Counted from the stretch's first letter, positions 51,697-59,600 are shown. The stretch: 64,000 nucleotides of DNA from GWB1-38-13 sp964488535 (GCA_964488535.1 CAZAUT010000004.1:6451-70450), one strand, 5' to 3'. Program-made: numbers and translations. Notes: generated by a model not told the origin, from the sequence alone.

Positions 51697-52902
51697 ATGA
51701 CAAACACAAACCCCGTTATTTTATCAATCGACACATCTTGTGATGAAACTTCTGCAGCCGTTACGGACGGATTGACCGTTTTATCAAATGTTGTCTGGTC
51801 GCAATCAAAAATTCACGCAAAATTTGGCGGGGTCGTCCCTTCGGAAACAAGACGTCAACATGAAAGAAAAATTTTTTGGGTCGTCGATAAAGCCGTAAAT
51901 ACGGCGAATATTACGTATCATAAAATTGATGCCTTTTCCGTCACCGTCGGGCCGGGACTCGCAATTGCGTTAGGTGTCGGAATAAATTATGCAAAAAAGT
52001 TGGCTGAAAAATATTCCAAACCATTAATCGCAGTAAATCACCTTGAGGGACATCTTTTTTCAGCATTAGCTGAAAAAAGAAAACATGAAACAGAAAACAA
52101 TAAACCCTCCTTCATCCCGCTAAGCGGGACATCGGGTGGGCAAAGCAATAAGCGAGGGGTGGAAAATATTCAAGACATAATTAGCAATTTTTCCGACATA
52201 CTACATACTACACACTATACACTACCCGGGTTTCCTTCCTTCGGTATAGTTGTTTCAGGCGGAAACACACTTCTTGTTTTGATCAAAAAAATCGGAAAAT
52301 ACGAAGTGCTTGCGCAAACGTTGGATGACGCTTTGGGAGAATCGCTTGACAAATCGGCCCGGCTTTTAGGGCTGGGTTACCCCGGAGGTGCTGTTTTGGA
52401 AAAATTTGCACTGCTTGGAGACCCCCACGTGTTCAAACTTCCAATACCTATGTTGGGGCGTGAACACGAAGGTTATTACAGTTACTCGGGAATCAAAACC
52501 GCATTTTCCCGACTTTACAATTCTCTTTTGCTAAGTAACAAAGTAACCAAAAATACAATCTACAATCTGGCCGCCTCCTACCAAAATGTTGCCTTTACAC
52601 ATTTTTTCAGAGTTTCTGAAAAAACAATTTCTGCCGCTATCCCGATATACAATATACAAAATACAAAATACTTATTTGTGGGTGGTGGCGTTGCGGCAAA
52701 CGTTGAATTTCGAAAAAGGGTTCGGGTCATGTGCAAAAAACTTGGTCTTACTCCCCTATTTCCTTACTCCAAAAAACTGTACGGGGACAACGCGGCGATG
52801 ATTGGCGTGGTTGCGTATTTTAAATATTTAAAGAAGGAGTTTATAAAACCAGATAAAATTGACCGCTTGCCTAATTTTAAGATTGGGGAAGGATTGTGTT
52901 AA
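51697..52902 (+). CDS. tsaD: TsaD, tRNA N6-threonylcarbamoyladenosine transferase subunit
   Basis: 401 residues. LSIDTSCDETSAAV, IAVNHLEGHLFSAL (iron-binding His pair), VVSGGNTLLVLI, DDALGESLDKSARLLGLGYPGG, YSYSGIKTAFSR and LFVGGGVAANVEFRKRV, YGDNAAMIG complete the family pattern. It moves threonylcarbamoyl to A37 of ANN tRNAs. Residues about 129-173 (coded by 52081-52215) are an insertion made of a P4 palindrome and a catactacatactacac word tract; a second, shorter one (NIQNTK) is coded by 52642-52672. Confidence 0.95.
   Translation: MTNTNPVILSIDTSCDETSAAVTDGLTVLSNVVWSQSKIHAKFGGVVPSETRRQHERKIFWVVDKAVNTANITYHKIDAFSVTVGPGLAIALGVGINYAKKLAEKYSKPLIAVNHLEGHLFSALAEKRKHETENNKPSFIPLSGTSGGQSNKRGVENIQDIISNFSDILHTTHYTLPGFPSFGIVVSGGNTLLVLIKKIGKYEVLAQTLDDALGESLDKSARLLGLGYPGGAVLEKFALLGDPHVFKLPIPMLGREHEGYYSYSGIKTAFSRLYNSLLLSNKVTKNTIYNLAASYQNVAFTHFFRVSEKTISAAIPIYNIQNTKYLFVGGGVAANVEFRKRVRVMCKKLGLTPLFPYSKKLYGDNAAMIGVVAYFKYLKKEFIKPDKIDRLPNFKIGEGLC
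52081..52215. repeat. P4 palindrome plus word tract, in frame in tsaD
   Basis: taaaccctccttcatcccgc taagcgggacatcgggtggg caaagcaataagcg, then catactacatactacacact. Matches 32881-32949 (intergenic) in order and content. The reading frame is kept. Confidence 0.85.
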
Positions 52903-53189
52903 TAAATTAATTTCAGTGAACTTCTCAACATCCTCTGACATCTTGTAGGGTTTACTTTTCTTTCTTCCACCATCCTCCAAAATTCACTAAGGTCTGTAAT
53001 TCCTTCGTACGTAAGAGTTGTGTCAATGTTAATTTCACCTGGGACAGTAAAGGCTTCTCTGTATCCCGATTTGGCCCTTTTAAGTTTAATGTGTATATTT
53101 TTTTCTTTTAAGCTTCTGTCGCGAGAAACCAATATTGCTGCCGCAAGCGTACTGGAATGAAATTCTCCTTCAATCTTATTTTCTTTCAT
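52899..53189 (-). CDS. hypothetical protein, 96 residues
   Basis: ATG 53189 (MKENKIEGEFHSSTLAAAILVSRDRSLKEKNIHIKLKRAKSGYREAFTVPG). Soluble; ends VNPTRCQRMLRSSLKLIY. No family recognised. Convergent with tsaD with 4 bp overlap of stops, and divergent from valS. TATTAT lies about ten bases before the ATG. Confidence 0.6.
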   Translation of the reverse strand: MKENKIEGEFHSSTLAAAILVSRDRSLKEKNIHIKLKRAKSGYREAFTVPGEINIDTTLTYEGITDLSEFWRMVEERKVNPTRCQRMLRSSLKLIY

Positions 53190-53233
53190 AATTTTCCCTA
53201 TAATACTCTCTCTCTGCAAAATGCAAATTGAGG

Positions 53234-53290
53234 TGGTAAAATACGAAAATTGACAGTGTATCAAGTATCATGTATCAAGTATCATGAAAT
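53234..53290 (+). promoter_or_regulatory. valS promoter and word tract
   Basis: TGGTAAAAT at 53234-53242 (extended -10); the following 50-nt leader holds tgtatcaagtatcatgtatc repeats (53257-53287). Confidence 0.5.
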
Positions 53291-53299
53291 TATTACGTT

Positions 53300-55618
53300 A
53301 TGGATAAAACATACAACCCCAAAGAACATGAAAAAAAGATTTATGAGATGTGGGAAACGTCAAACGTCTTTAGTCCAAAAATTCCTTTGGAGAAAAAGGC
53401 CCTCCGGGTCGGAGACCCTCCGGGTCGGAGACCGTTCACAATAATTCTCCCCCTTCCCAACGCAAACGACCCAATGCATATGGGGCATGCTCTTTTTACA
53501 ATCCAGGACATAATGATCCGCTACCACAGGATGCTTGGCGACCCAACGCTTTGGCTACCCGGTGGAGACCACGCGGGAATTGAAACACAGTTTGTTTTTG
53601 AAAAACATTTGAAAGAAGAAGGAAAATCGCGATTTGATTTTGACCGCGAAACGCTTTATAAAAAAATAAAAGAATATTCCGACAAGAACAAAGACCTTAA
53701 TAAAAACCAGATGAAACTCCTTGGTTTTTCCATGGATTGGAGCCGGTATCATTATTCCCTTGAGCCGGAAATTGTCGAAAAAGTTCTTGCTACGTTTCGA
53801 AAACTTCATGACGACGGACTTGTATACAGGGGTGAACGGATTGTTAATTACTGCACTTTCTGCGGAACCGCTTTTTCGGAGCTTGAAGTTGAATATAAAG
53901 AAAAAGACGACTTTTTATACTTCCTTGATTATAAAAGTATAAAAATAGCAACAACCCGAACCGAAACAATATTTGCCGATGTCGCCGTTGCCTTCAACCC
54001 CAAAGACAAAAGATATCAAGGGTTGATAGGTAAAACCGCCACGATTCCCTTGATAGATATTAAGATCCCAATAATCTCCGATGATAATATCGATATCAAA
54101 TTCGGAACCGGAGCTCTTAAGGTAACTCCCGCCCACGATCCGTTGGATTTTGAGATCGGAGTCAAAAACAGCCTTAAAACAATAAGTATCATCCAAACCA
54201 ACGGACAATTGTCCGATAACCCACGGGTCCCCCAGGAATTGCGCGGTCTTTATGTTAACCAAGCAAGAGAGAAAACACTGGAACTTCTAACCAAAGCGGG
54301 AGCTCTAATCAAAAAGGAACCCCTAAAACACTCCGTCGGGACTTGTTATAAATGCGGTCGGACAATAGAACCTCTGGTAATACCGCAATGGTTTGTTAAA
54401 ACAAAACCGCTTGCAAAACCCGCAATAGATGCCATCAAAAAAGGCAAAACGAAAATATTTCCGAAGAAACGATTTGAAAAACTGTATTTCGACTGGATGG
54501 AAAATATCCGCGACTGGAATATCAGCCGGCAAATTGTGTGGGGTCCCAGAATTCCCGTTTGGTATTGTTTGGAGTGTAATCCCGATATTCAAATTAATTT
54601 TATTGATAAAAACAAATCTGTAGTTTTCGGATCTTATAAAGATCTGGTAAATAATTACAGTTTTGAAATTATAGCCAACGGATTACAGACAATAAGCGCG
54701 CCAAAAGATGCCAACTATCATTTGAGTGATAATAATTGTCCCAGGTGTGGCTCCGCCCACGTCTTACAGGAAACGGACACGTTTGACACCTGGTTTCTTA
54801 GCGGACAGTGGCCCCTCACCACGCTCGGGATAAACGTCAACAGCCCTGAGAATAGCTCGCCTGATTTTAAGTATTTTTACCCAACTTCTGTTCTTGATAC
54901 CTTGTGGGATATCTTGTTTTTCTGGGTTGGCAGAATGATGATGCTTGGAATTTATCTGACAGGGAAAGCGCCGTTTGATGTTGTACACATTCATTCAAGG
55001 GTTGTTGATAAATTCGGAAAGAAGATGAGCAAAAGCAAAGGAAATGTTGTTGACCCGATAACCGTTGTTAACCAGCATGGCGCCGACGCTCTTCGCTGGG
55101 CTTTGGTTGTTGGGATAGCACCTGCATCCGACATTGCGATAAGCGATGAAAAAATAATCGGGGCAAGAAATTTCGCAAACAAGCTTTGGAACATGTCGCG
55201 ATTTATCAATATGAAACTACAAGATTCGGGGATTAAATCCTACGACAATCTCCCCTCTTACGAAGACAATAATAAGGATTTAAATAGCGACGATAAAAAA
55301 ATTATCAAAAAATTAAAAGCAATTATAAAAACGGTTACGGAAAATATTGAAGGGTATAAATTCGGTTTGGCCGCTGAAAAACTTTACGGGTTTGTGTGGC
55401 ACGACTTTGCTGATTCTTACATTGAATCGACAAAAGAGCGTCTTGCAAGTTGTGACAAAACTCCTTTAATTGTTTTACGGCACGTCTTATACAACAGCCT
55501 TAAACTTCTTCATCCCTTCATGCCCTTTGTAACGGAGGCAATTTGGCAGGAGATGAACGATCAGAGGAAACATTCTGACAAGATGTTGATAGAATCGAAA
55601 TGGCCGGAAATAAAATAG
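53300..55618 (+). CDS. valS: valyl-tRNA synthetase
   Basis: 772 residues. HIGH-type motif in PNANDPMHMGHALFTIQD near residue 55, editing domain around 200-330 (TTRTETIFADVAVAFNPKD, GTGALKVTPAHDPLDFEIG), zinc-like CYKCGRTIEP, RDWNISRQIVWGPRIPVWYCLEC, and KMSKSKGN near residue 575. About 100 residues shorter than typical because the C-terminal coiled-coil tRNA arm is missing. Residues 33-45 (coded by 53398-53433) are a GGTCGGAGACC palindrome insertion just before PFTIILPLPNAND. The stop lies at the edge of a gatattagg word tract. Confidence 0.97.
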   Translation: MDKTYNPKEHEKKIYEMWETSNVFSPKIPLEKKALRVGDPPGRRPFTIILPLPNANDPMHMGHALFTIQDIMIRYHRMLGDPTLWLPGGDHAGIETQFVFEKHLKEEGKSRFDFDRETLYKKIKEYSDKNKDLNKNQMKLLGFSMDWSRYHYSLEPEIVEKVLATFRKLHDDGLVYRGERIVNYCTFCGTAFSELEVEYKEKDDFLYFLDYKSIKIATTRTETIFADVAVAFNPKDKRYQGLIGKTATIPLIDIKIPIISDDNIDIKFGTGALKVTPAHDPLDFEIGVKNSLKTISIIQTNGQLSDNPRVPQELRGLYVNQAREKTLELLTKAGALIKKEPLKHSVGTCYKCGRTIEPLVIPQWFVKTKPLAKPAIDAIKKGKTKIFPKKRFEKLYFDWMENIRDWNISRQIVWGPRIPVWYCLECNPDIQINFIDKNKSVVFGSYKDLVNNYSFEIIANGLQTISAPKDANYHLSDNNCPRCGSAHVLQETDTFDTWFLSGQWPLTTLGINVNSPENSSPDFKYFYPTSVLDTLWDILFFWVGRMMMLGIYLTGKAPFDVVHIHSRVVDKFGKKMSKSKGNVVDPITVVNQHGADALRWALVVGIAPASDIAISDEKIIGARNFANKLWNMSRFINMKLQDSGIKSYDNLPSYEDNNKDLNSDDKKIIKKLKAIIKTVTENIEGYKFGLAAEKLYGFVWHDFADSYIESTKERLASCDKTPLIVLRHVLYNSLKLLHPFMPFVTEAIWQEMNDQRKHSDKMLIESKWPEIK
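53398..53433. repeat. tandem GGTCGGAGACC element inside valS
   Basis: Two exact copies of ccctccgggtcggaga in tandem, in frame, coding ALRVGDPPGRRP. The same core is in the helicase gene at 16078-16150. Confidence 0.88.
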
Positions 55619-55673
55619 ATATTAGGATATTAAGATACAAGGATATTAGGATATAAAGACATTGGGAGAAAAA
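55615..55673. repeat. gatattagg word tract
   Basis: gatattaggatattaagata caaggatattaggatataaa; the ValS stop is in it. Confidence 0.8.
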
Positions 55674-56360
55674 CTATTCTTTCTTTTCGTCTTCTGAAGA
55701 TTCTTCTTTCGCCGCCTCTCCCTCTGCCGGTTTTTCACCTTCACCTTCCGCGGGAGCAGTTTCACCTTCGGCGGATTCGGTAGGGGCAACCTCAACGGGT
55801 TCTTCTTTCTGAAGTTCTATTTTTACAACGATTTCGTCCGGGTCGTTGGCAATTGTAAGTTTGTTCTTGTCATATTTCAAATCTTTTATCGCCAAACTCT
55901 GATCCGCCTCCGTAAGTCCTTCAACGTCGACATTAATTTTATCAATTAGATCTCCGGGCAGCGCCTCGACTTCTACTTCATCAATATATGAAACAAGCGT
56001 CCCAAGTCCTTGTTTTTCTGCCGGCGCTGTCCCTGTAATTTCTAAAGGAATGTTCGCAGTAACCTTTTTTTTCAAATCAATCTTGAAAAAATCAACATGA
56101 ATCGGTGTCAATTCAATGGGGTCGTTCTGGATATTATGAATCAGAACAGGATAGACATCTTTTCCAACCAAGAGCTCTACAACCGATGTTTCACCTGCTT
56201 TTTCGTATGCTTTTCTAAACTCCTTTGCATCAAGCGTAAGGGAGACGCTTTTAATATCCGGTCCGTAAACGTTGGCCGGCAGTTTCCCCGCTTTTCGCAA
56301 ACGCTTAACTTTTCTTCCAACATCTTCTCTTTTTTCTGCGGAAATTGAAATTTTATTCAT
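55674..56360 (-). CDS. rplY: 50S ribosomal protein L25/Ctc
   Basis: 228 residues from ATG 56360 (MNKISISAEKREDVGRKVKRLRKAGKLPANVYG); the longer frame to 56408 lacks support. 5S-rRNA-binding L25 domain, then TL5-like domain (TANIPLEITGTAPAEKQGLGTLVSYIDEVEVEALPGDL), then an acidic Glu/Ala/Pro tail (about 40 residues). TATAAT at 56385-56380 lies 19 bases upstream. Confidence 0.9.
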   Translation of the reverse strand: MNKISISAEKREDVGRKVKRLRKAGKLPANVYGPDIKSVSLTLDAKEFRKAYEKAGETSVVELLVGKDVYPVLIHNIQNDPIELTPIHVDFFKIDLKKKVTANIPLEITGTAPAEKQGLGTLVSYIDEVEVEALPGDLIDKINVDVEGLTEADQSLAIKDLKYDKNKLTIANDPDEIVVKIELQKEEPVEVAPTESAEGETAPAEGEGEKPAEGEAAKEESSEDEKKE

Positions 56361-56694
56361 ATTTTTCCAACAAGTAGGAATTATATCTTTTATGTAACAC
56401 GTCTGCAATACTTAATACGAGACGTGTGATACGAAAAACGAAACATGGATAACGAAAATTGCTGTAAAGAAATTTGAAAACAGCAACAGAGATTAGGTAT
56501 TGAAAAACACCGTTTACGAAATTCAATTTCCAGTTTTTCCATTACCAATTTCAAATTTCCCTCAACCAATTTCTGTTTACCGTCTGCTGTTTGTTGTTTT
56601 CCATTCCTCCCGACATCCCGGTATCGTAATGTCACAACATCTATCCTTTTTTTCAGGTGAAGTTGGAACTTTATAAACTGTCGGTACATGAAAT
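56361..56694. repeat. 334-bp gene-free stretch of word tracts
   Basis: The rplY promoter at its left end; the rest is attcaatttccagtttttcc, aatttcaaatttccctcaac, tctgtttaccgtctgctgtt words. A 99-residue frame here is not credible as a gene. Confidence 0.65.
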
Positions 56695-57114
56695 TCAGAT
56701 CTTTTCATCAAGTGTTTTGTTAACTAAAGCATCCGCTTCTCTGTTTTTTTCCCGAGGTATATAAGTAAATGAAGTTTTGATTCCCAACCCTTTCAATATT
56801 GAAAATATTTTTGAAGAAATATTTTTTAGTTTCTCGTTTTTAATTTTATATTCTCCGTTAAGCTGTTTAACCACAAGTTCGGAATCGATAAAAAATTCGG
56901 CCTGAATATAAAGGTTTTTGTTTTTTGACAGCCAATCAAGAGCCATCAAAACGGCAAAGTATTCCGCGACGTTGTTGGTCGTTCTTTCAAAGAAATAGCC
57001 ATGTTCAAAAACAGCTTTACCGTCAACGAGGACTACAAAGGCTGAGGCTCCCGGACCGGGGTTACCTCTTGAACCGCCGTCTGTAAATATTTCTGCGTTT
57101 TTTTGGAGAATCAT
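56695..57114 (-). CDS. rnhA: ribonuclease HI
   Basis: 139 residues. FTDGGSRGNPGPGASAF (first Asp), NNVAEYFAVLMAL (Glu), FFIDSELVVKQLNG (Asp), REKNREADALVNKTL (final Asp): the complete D-E-D-D active site. Start ATG 57114, four bases after the khpB stop. It resembles the shorter bacterial/RnhA-like Rv2228c group. Removes RNA from RNA-DNA hybrids. Confidence 0.93.
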   Translation of the reverse strand: MILQKNAEIFTDGGSRGNPGPGASAFVVLVDGKAVFEHGYFFERTTNNVAEYFAVLMALDWLSKNKNLYIQAEFFIDSELVVKQLNGEYKIKNEKLKNISSKIFSILKGLGIKTSFTYIPREKNREADALVNKTLDEKI

Positions 57115-57118
57115 GTGG

Positions 57119-57595
57119 TCACTTTTTTGAAACGACAAGGTATCTGTCCGCGCCATCACCTACCGATTCGGTACGAAGATCTTCTTCTTTGGATAAAGTC
57201 AAATGCACTGCTCTTCTTTGAGAAGGCGTAAGGTTGTATAAATTTTGTGCCTGTCCCGTTTCTCTAACCCTTTCGGCTGTCTGTAAGGCAATCTGAGACA
57301 TTCTGTCGGTTTCTTTTTGGCGAAAATCGTTAACATTAACAACCACCCTCAGCCACTCGCCGAGGTTCTGCCGGACAATTTGATTGATAATAATCTGAAA
57401 AGCGTTTATAGTGTCCCCTCTTTTGCCAATTAAAAGACCTGCTGCATCACCCGCGTTAACATCAAGCAGATAAACTTCGTTTTCTTTATCAAAAGATACT
57501 TTTTGAGAAACCTCAACACCCACGGCAGTAAAAAGTTTTTTGGCAACGTCCAGCACCGTCTCTTCTTTTGAAATCTTGGCTTTCCGGTTTGTCAT
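57119..57595 (-). CDS. khpB: KhpB/Jag RNA-binding protein (KH-R3H)
   Basis: 158 residues. KH-II type domain near 35-110 (GLLIGKRGDTINAFQIIINQIV, G-K-R-G-D-T) and R3H near 125-150 (NLTPSQRRAVHLTLSKEEDL). The Jag-N domain of Firmicutes homologues is absent. Overlaps yidC stop by 4 bp. Probably a small-RNA chaperone linked to cell-envelope synthesis. Confidence 0.9.
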   Translation of the reverse strand: MTNRKAKISKEETVLDVAKKLFTAVGVEVSQKVSFDKENEVYLLDVNAGDAAGLLIGKRGDTINAFQIIINQIVRQNLGEWLRVVVNVNDFRQKETDRMSQIALQTAERVRETGQAQNLYNLTPSQRRAVHLTLSKEEDLRTESVGDGADRYLVVSKK

Positions 57596-58413
57596 TCTGA
57601 GGGTGATTTTAACAGATTATACTTTGTTAGGAAAGGGGTTAATCCTCCCCATCCGGAAGAACGAACCTGCGAATATGCTTGGGTTAAAGAAAAGATGAGC
57701 CAGTATAACGCCAGCCCCGAAGGAAATTGGTATCCTATCACCAAAGTCATTAACGGAAATGTGTATATCATGCTTTTTTGCATGGTAACCTGCATGTCAT
57801 CGATTTCACTTTTCGTCTTTCTGGCGATTTTTTCTTCTGCCTTTACCACGGGTGCTGTAATTTTTGCCGAAATGAATTGCGTCAGTGCTGCAAGCAAGAG
57901 TAGGGGTCCCGGAACAGCAAAAGGCAAAAGGGATAATTTGACGGTGTCGGGTGTTTTAACATCAAATATCCAAAATTTCGTATTTATTTCCTCTCCCGGA
58001 GCAAAACGAAGGGGTTCGTATACAAGCGCGTTAAATTTCTCTACCGAATTAACGTCCGGGTAAAGAGTTTTGGAAAAAACGTTAAAAAAAGCAATGAGAA
58101 TTATTATTTGTAAAAGATATGGAAGACAGCCGGAACTTGGGTTTATGTTATTTTGTTTGTAAAGATCGGCTTGTGCCTGCGCAAGTTTGATTTTATCTCC
58201 TTTGTGTTTTTCCTTAATTTTTGAGAGCGCGGGTGCGAGGTCCTTCATTTTTTTCATTGACTCGGTATACGGCTTTGTTAAGGGGTTAAGAATAAAACGC
58301 AAAAAGAGGGTAAAAAATATTATTGCCAAGCCCATATTGTTTCCCATTGCCCTGTAAAAAAGAATCAGACCGCTGGCAAGGGGCTGCAGCAACAACACTT
58401 CAAAAATATTCAT
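57592..58413 (-). CDS. yidC: YidC/Oxa1 membrane protein insertase
   Basis: 273 residues from ATG 58413 (MNIFEVLLLQPLASGLILFYRAMGNNMG); TACAAT at 58429-58424 supports this over 58509. Five helices, with FLRFILNPLTKPYTESMKKMKDLAPALSKIKEKHKGDKIKLAQAQADLYKQNNINPSSGCLPYLLQIIILIAFFNVF, the cytoplasmic coiled hairpin and the NP..GC.P.l motif of Oxa1. Inserts membrane proteins. Confidence 0.95.
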   Translation of the reverse strand: MNIFEVLLLQPLASGLILFYRAMGNNMGLAIIFFTLFLRFILNPLTKPYTESMKKMKDLAPALSKIKEKHKGDKIKLAQAQADLYKQNNINPSSGCLPYLLQIIILIAFFNVFSKTLYPDVNSVEKFNALVYEPLRFAPGEEINTKFWIFDVKTPDTVKLSLLPFAVPGPLLLLAALTQFISAKITAPVVKAEEKIARKTKSEIDDMQVTMQKSMIYTFPLMTLVIGYQFPSGLALYWLIFSLTQAYSQVRSSGWGGLTPFLTKYNLLKSPSE

Positions 58414-58567
58414 GACTTTTGTAATTGTATGGCTAAGATCGGCATTACTCAAGGGGGAAGTTAAATTTCCAATAAGTACACTGAGTTCGCACGTTGTCAT
58501 TACCAACACGATTTGGAATCTTTGATAAAATCTTAAGCTCTGCTTATGTGCGGAAATTCATTTATAT

Positions 58568-58603
58568 AGATTCCCGCATTAGGGGGATGACAAGATAGAA
58601 TTT
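58568..58603. repeat. P2-like hairpin between yidD and yidC
   Basis: agattcccgcattaggggga tgacaagatagaattt, with the GGATGAC end seen in other P2 copies. Confidence 0.5.
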
Positions 58604-58627
58604 CTGTATAAACGCACTGCTCGTGGT

Positions 58628-58864
58628 TCACACAGGATATTTCCGAGAGTGTTTTGAGAGCGGGTTGCAGCGTAGTATTCTTACCAGCGACAATGCACAT
58701 CCTTTTACAATTCCATGTTTCTCAAATGCTTGTTTGCTATATTCGGAGCAGGTTGGTTCAAATCTACACCCTCCTCCAAACAGAGTTACAAAAACGGGGG
58801 AAACAAACGTTTTATAAACGTTTAAGGTAAAACTACTTTTCTTCGCGGGGGATTTTTTTGTCAT
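58628..58864 (-). CDS. yidD: membrane protein insertion efficiency factor YidD
   Basis: 78 residues from ATG 58864. FGGGCRFEPTCSEYSKQAFEKHGIVKGCALSLVRILRCNPL is the YidD core with three Cys. Its start overlaps the end of rnpA, a common arrangement. Helps YidC insertion. Confidence 0.93.
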   Translation of the reverse strand: MTKKSPAKKSSFTLNVYKTFVSPVFVTLFGGGCRFEPTCSEYSKQAFEKHGIVKGCALSLVRILRCNPLSKHSRKYPV

Positions 58865-59195
58865 AAACATGACTATCGATAAAACGTTCGACCTCTTTCA
58901 TGATTTCGGAAACAGGAACTCTTTCCACCGCCGGCTTGATCAAAAAAACAAGATCGATTCCGTCATTAACTTTCTTCCAGTTTCTCCTTAAAACATCGCG
59001 AAAAGCTCTTCTTGCTCTGTTTCGGTGTACGGAAAGCTTTGATACTTTGTTTGAAATAATTATTCCAAAACGGGGATTGCCGATGTTTTCCCTGTGCCTG
59101 ACCAAAACACCAAAACTATCGCTTTGATACAGCTTTCCGACATCTTTAAGTTTACCAAATGCTTTTCTGGAAAGTGTAAACCTTGTTGCAAACAT
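58833..59195 (-). CDS. rnpA: ribonuclease P protein component
   Basis: 120 residues from ATG 59195 (MFATRFTLSRKAFGKLKDVG); the frame to 59471 runs over rpmH. GIIISNKVSKLSVHRNRARRAFRDVLR is the RNR RNA-binding motif. Binds RNase P RNA to trim tRNA 5' ends. Confidence 0.95.
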   Translation of the reverse strand: MFATRFTLSRKAFGKLKDVGKLYQSDSFGVLVRHRENIGNPRFGIIISNKVSKLSVHRNRARRAFRDVLRRNWKKVNDGIDLVFLIKPAVERVPVSEIMKEVERFIDSHVYDKKIPREEK

Positions 59196-59211
59196 ACGCT
59201 CATTGAAGACG

Positions 59212-59355
59212 CTACGATATTGTAACTCTTTTTCTGTGAACAAGTTTCCGCCTTTTGATAATTTTTCTGCCCTTTTGGGTTGAATTTCTTCTCCTGAAGC
59301 CAAGCTTTTTAACTCTCTTCTTTTTTGACGGCTGATATGTTCGTTTTGTGGACAT
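59212..59355 (-). CDS. rpmH: 50S ribosomal protein L34
   Basis: 47 residues, too short for usual ORF listings: MSTKRTYQPSKKKRVKKLGF, RRRNSTQKGRKIIKRRKLVHRKRVTIS. R-T-Y-Q-P-S and R-R-R-N are the L34 signature. 16 bases before rnpA, the usual rpmH-rnpA order. Confidence 0.97.
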   Translation of the reverse strand: MSTKRTYQPSKKKRVKKLGFRRRNSTQKGRKIIKRRKLVHRKRVTIS

Positions 59356-59361
59356 ACTCGT

Positions 59362-59367
59362 ATTATA
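59362..59367 (-). promoter_or_regulatory. -10 box of rpmH operon, leaderless
   Basis: TATAAT on the minus strand, six bases before ATG 59355. Confidence 0.6.
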
Positions 59368-59384
59368 TTAGAAAAATCTTCACA

Positions 59385-59490
59385 AATAAATACCAATTTT
59401 TCTCCGAGCCGGAGGCAAATGTCACCAATGCCTAATTGGGGATTTGTATTTATTTGGTAATTGGTGTTCATTTGTATTTATTTACTGGTG
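59385..59490. repeat. AT-rich inverted word repeat next to dnaA
   Basis: aaataaataccaatttttct, gcctaattggggatttgtat, ttggtaattggtgttcattt, gtatttatttactggtg. Same type as 5545-5690. Lies between rpmH and dnaA promoters. Confidence 0.75.
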
Positions 59491-59508
59491 TTTCGCCCTT
59501 TTTTGGGG

Positions 59509-59537
59509 TTGACTAATTGTGGATAACTTTATATTAG
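59509..59537 (+). promoter_or_regulatory. dnaA promoter with DnaA box
   Basis: TTGACT at 59509-59514, 17-bp spacer, TATTAG at 59532-59537. TGTGGATAA (59518-59526), the reverse complement of the DnaA box TTATCCACA, fills the spacer, so DnaA would repress its own gene. Confidence 0.7.
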
Positions 59538-59600
59538 TATCTTTGTAGGGATAAGATATTTTCTTGGTATTTACACTGCTCCAGTTCTTACTGCAATCAT

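Noticed and set aside
56390..56689. 99-residue minus-strand frame
   Set aside because: Made of intergenic word repeats; no start signal and no protein-like pattern.
58414..58509. N-terminal extension of YidC
   Set aside because: Residues are not YidC-like and the -10 box TACAAT is inside it.
59196..59471. N-terminal extension of RnpA
   Set aside because: Overlaps the entire rpmH gene in another frame; L34 is unmistakable there.
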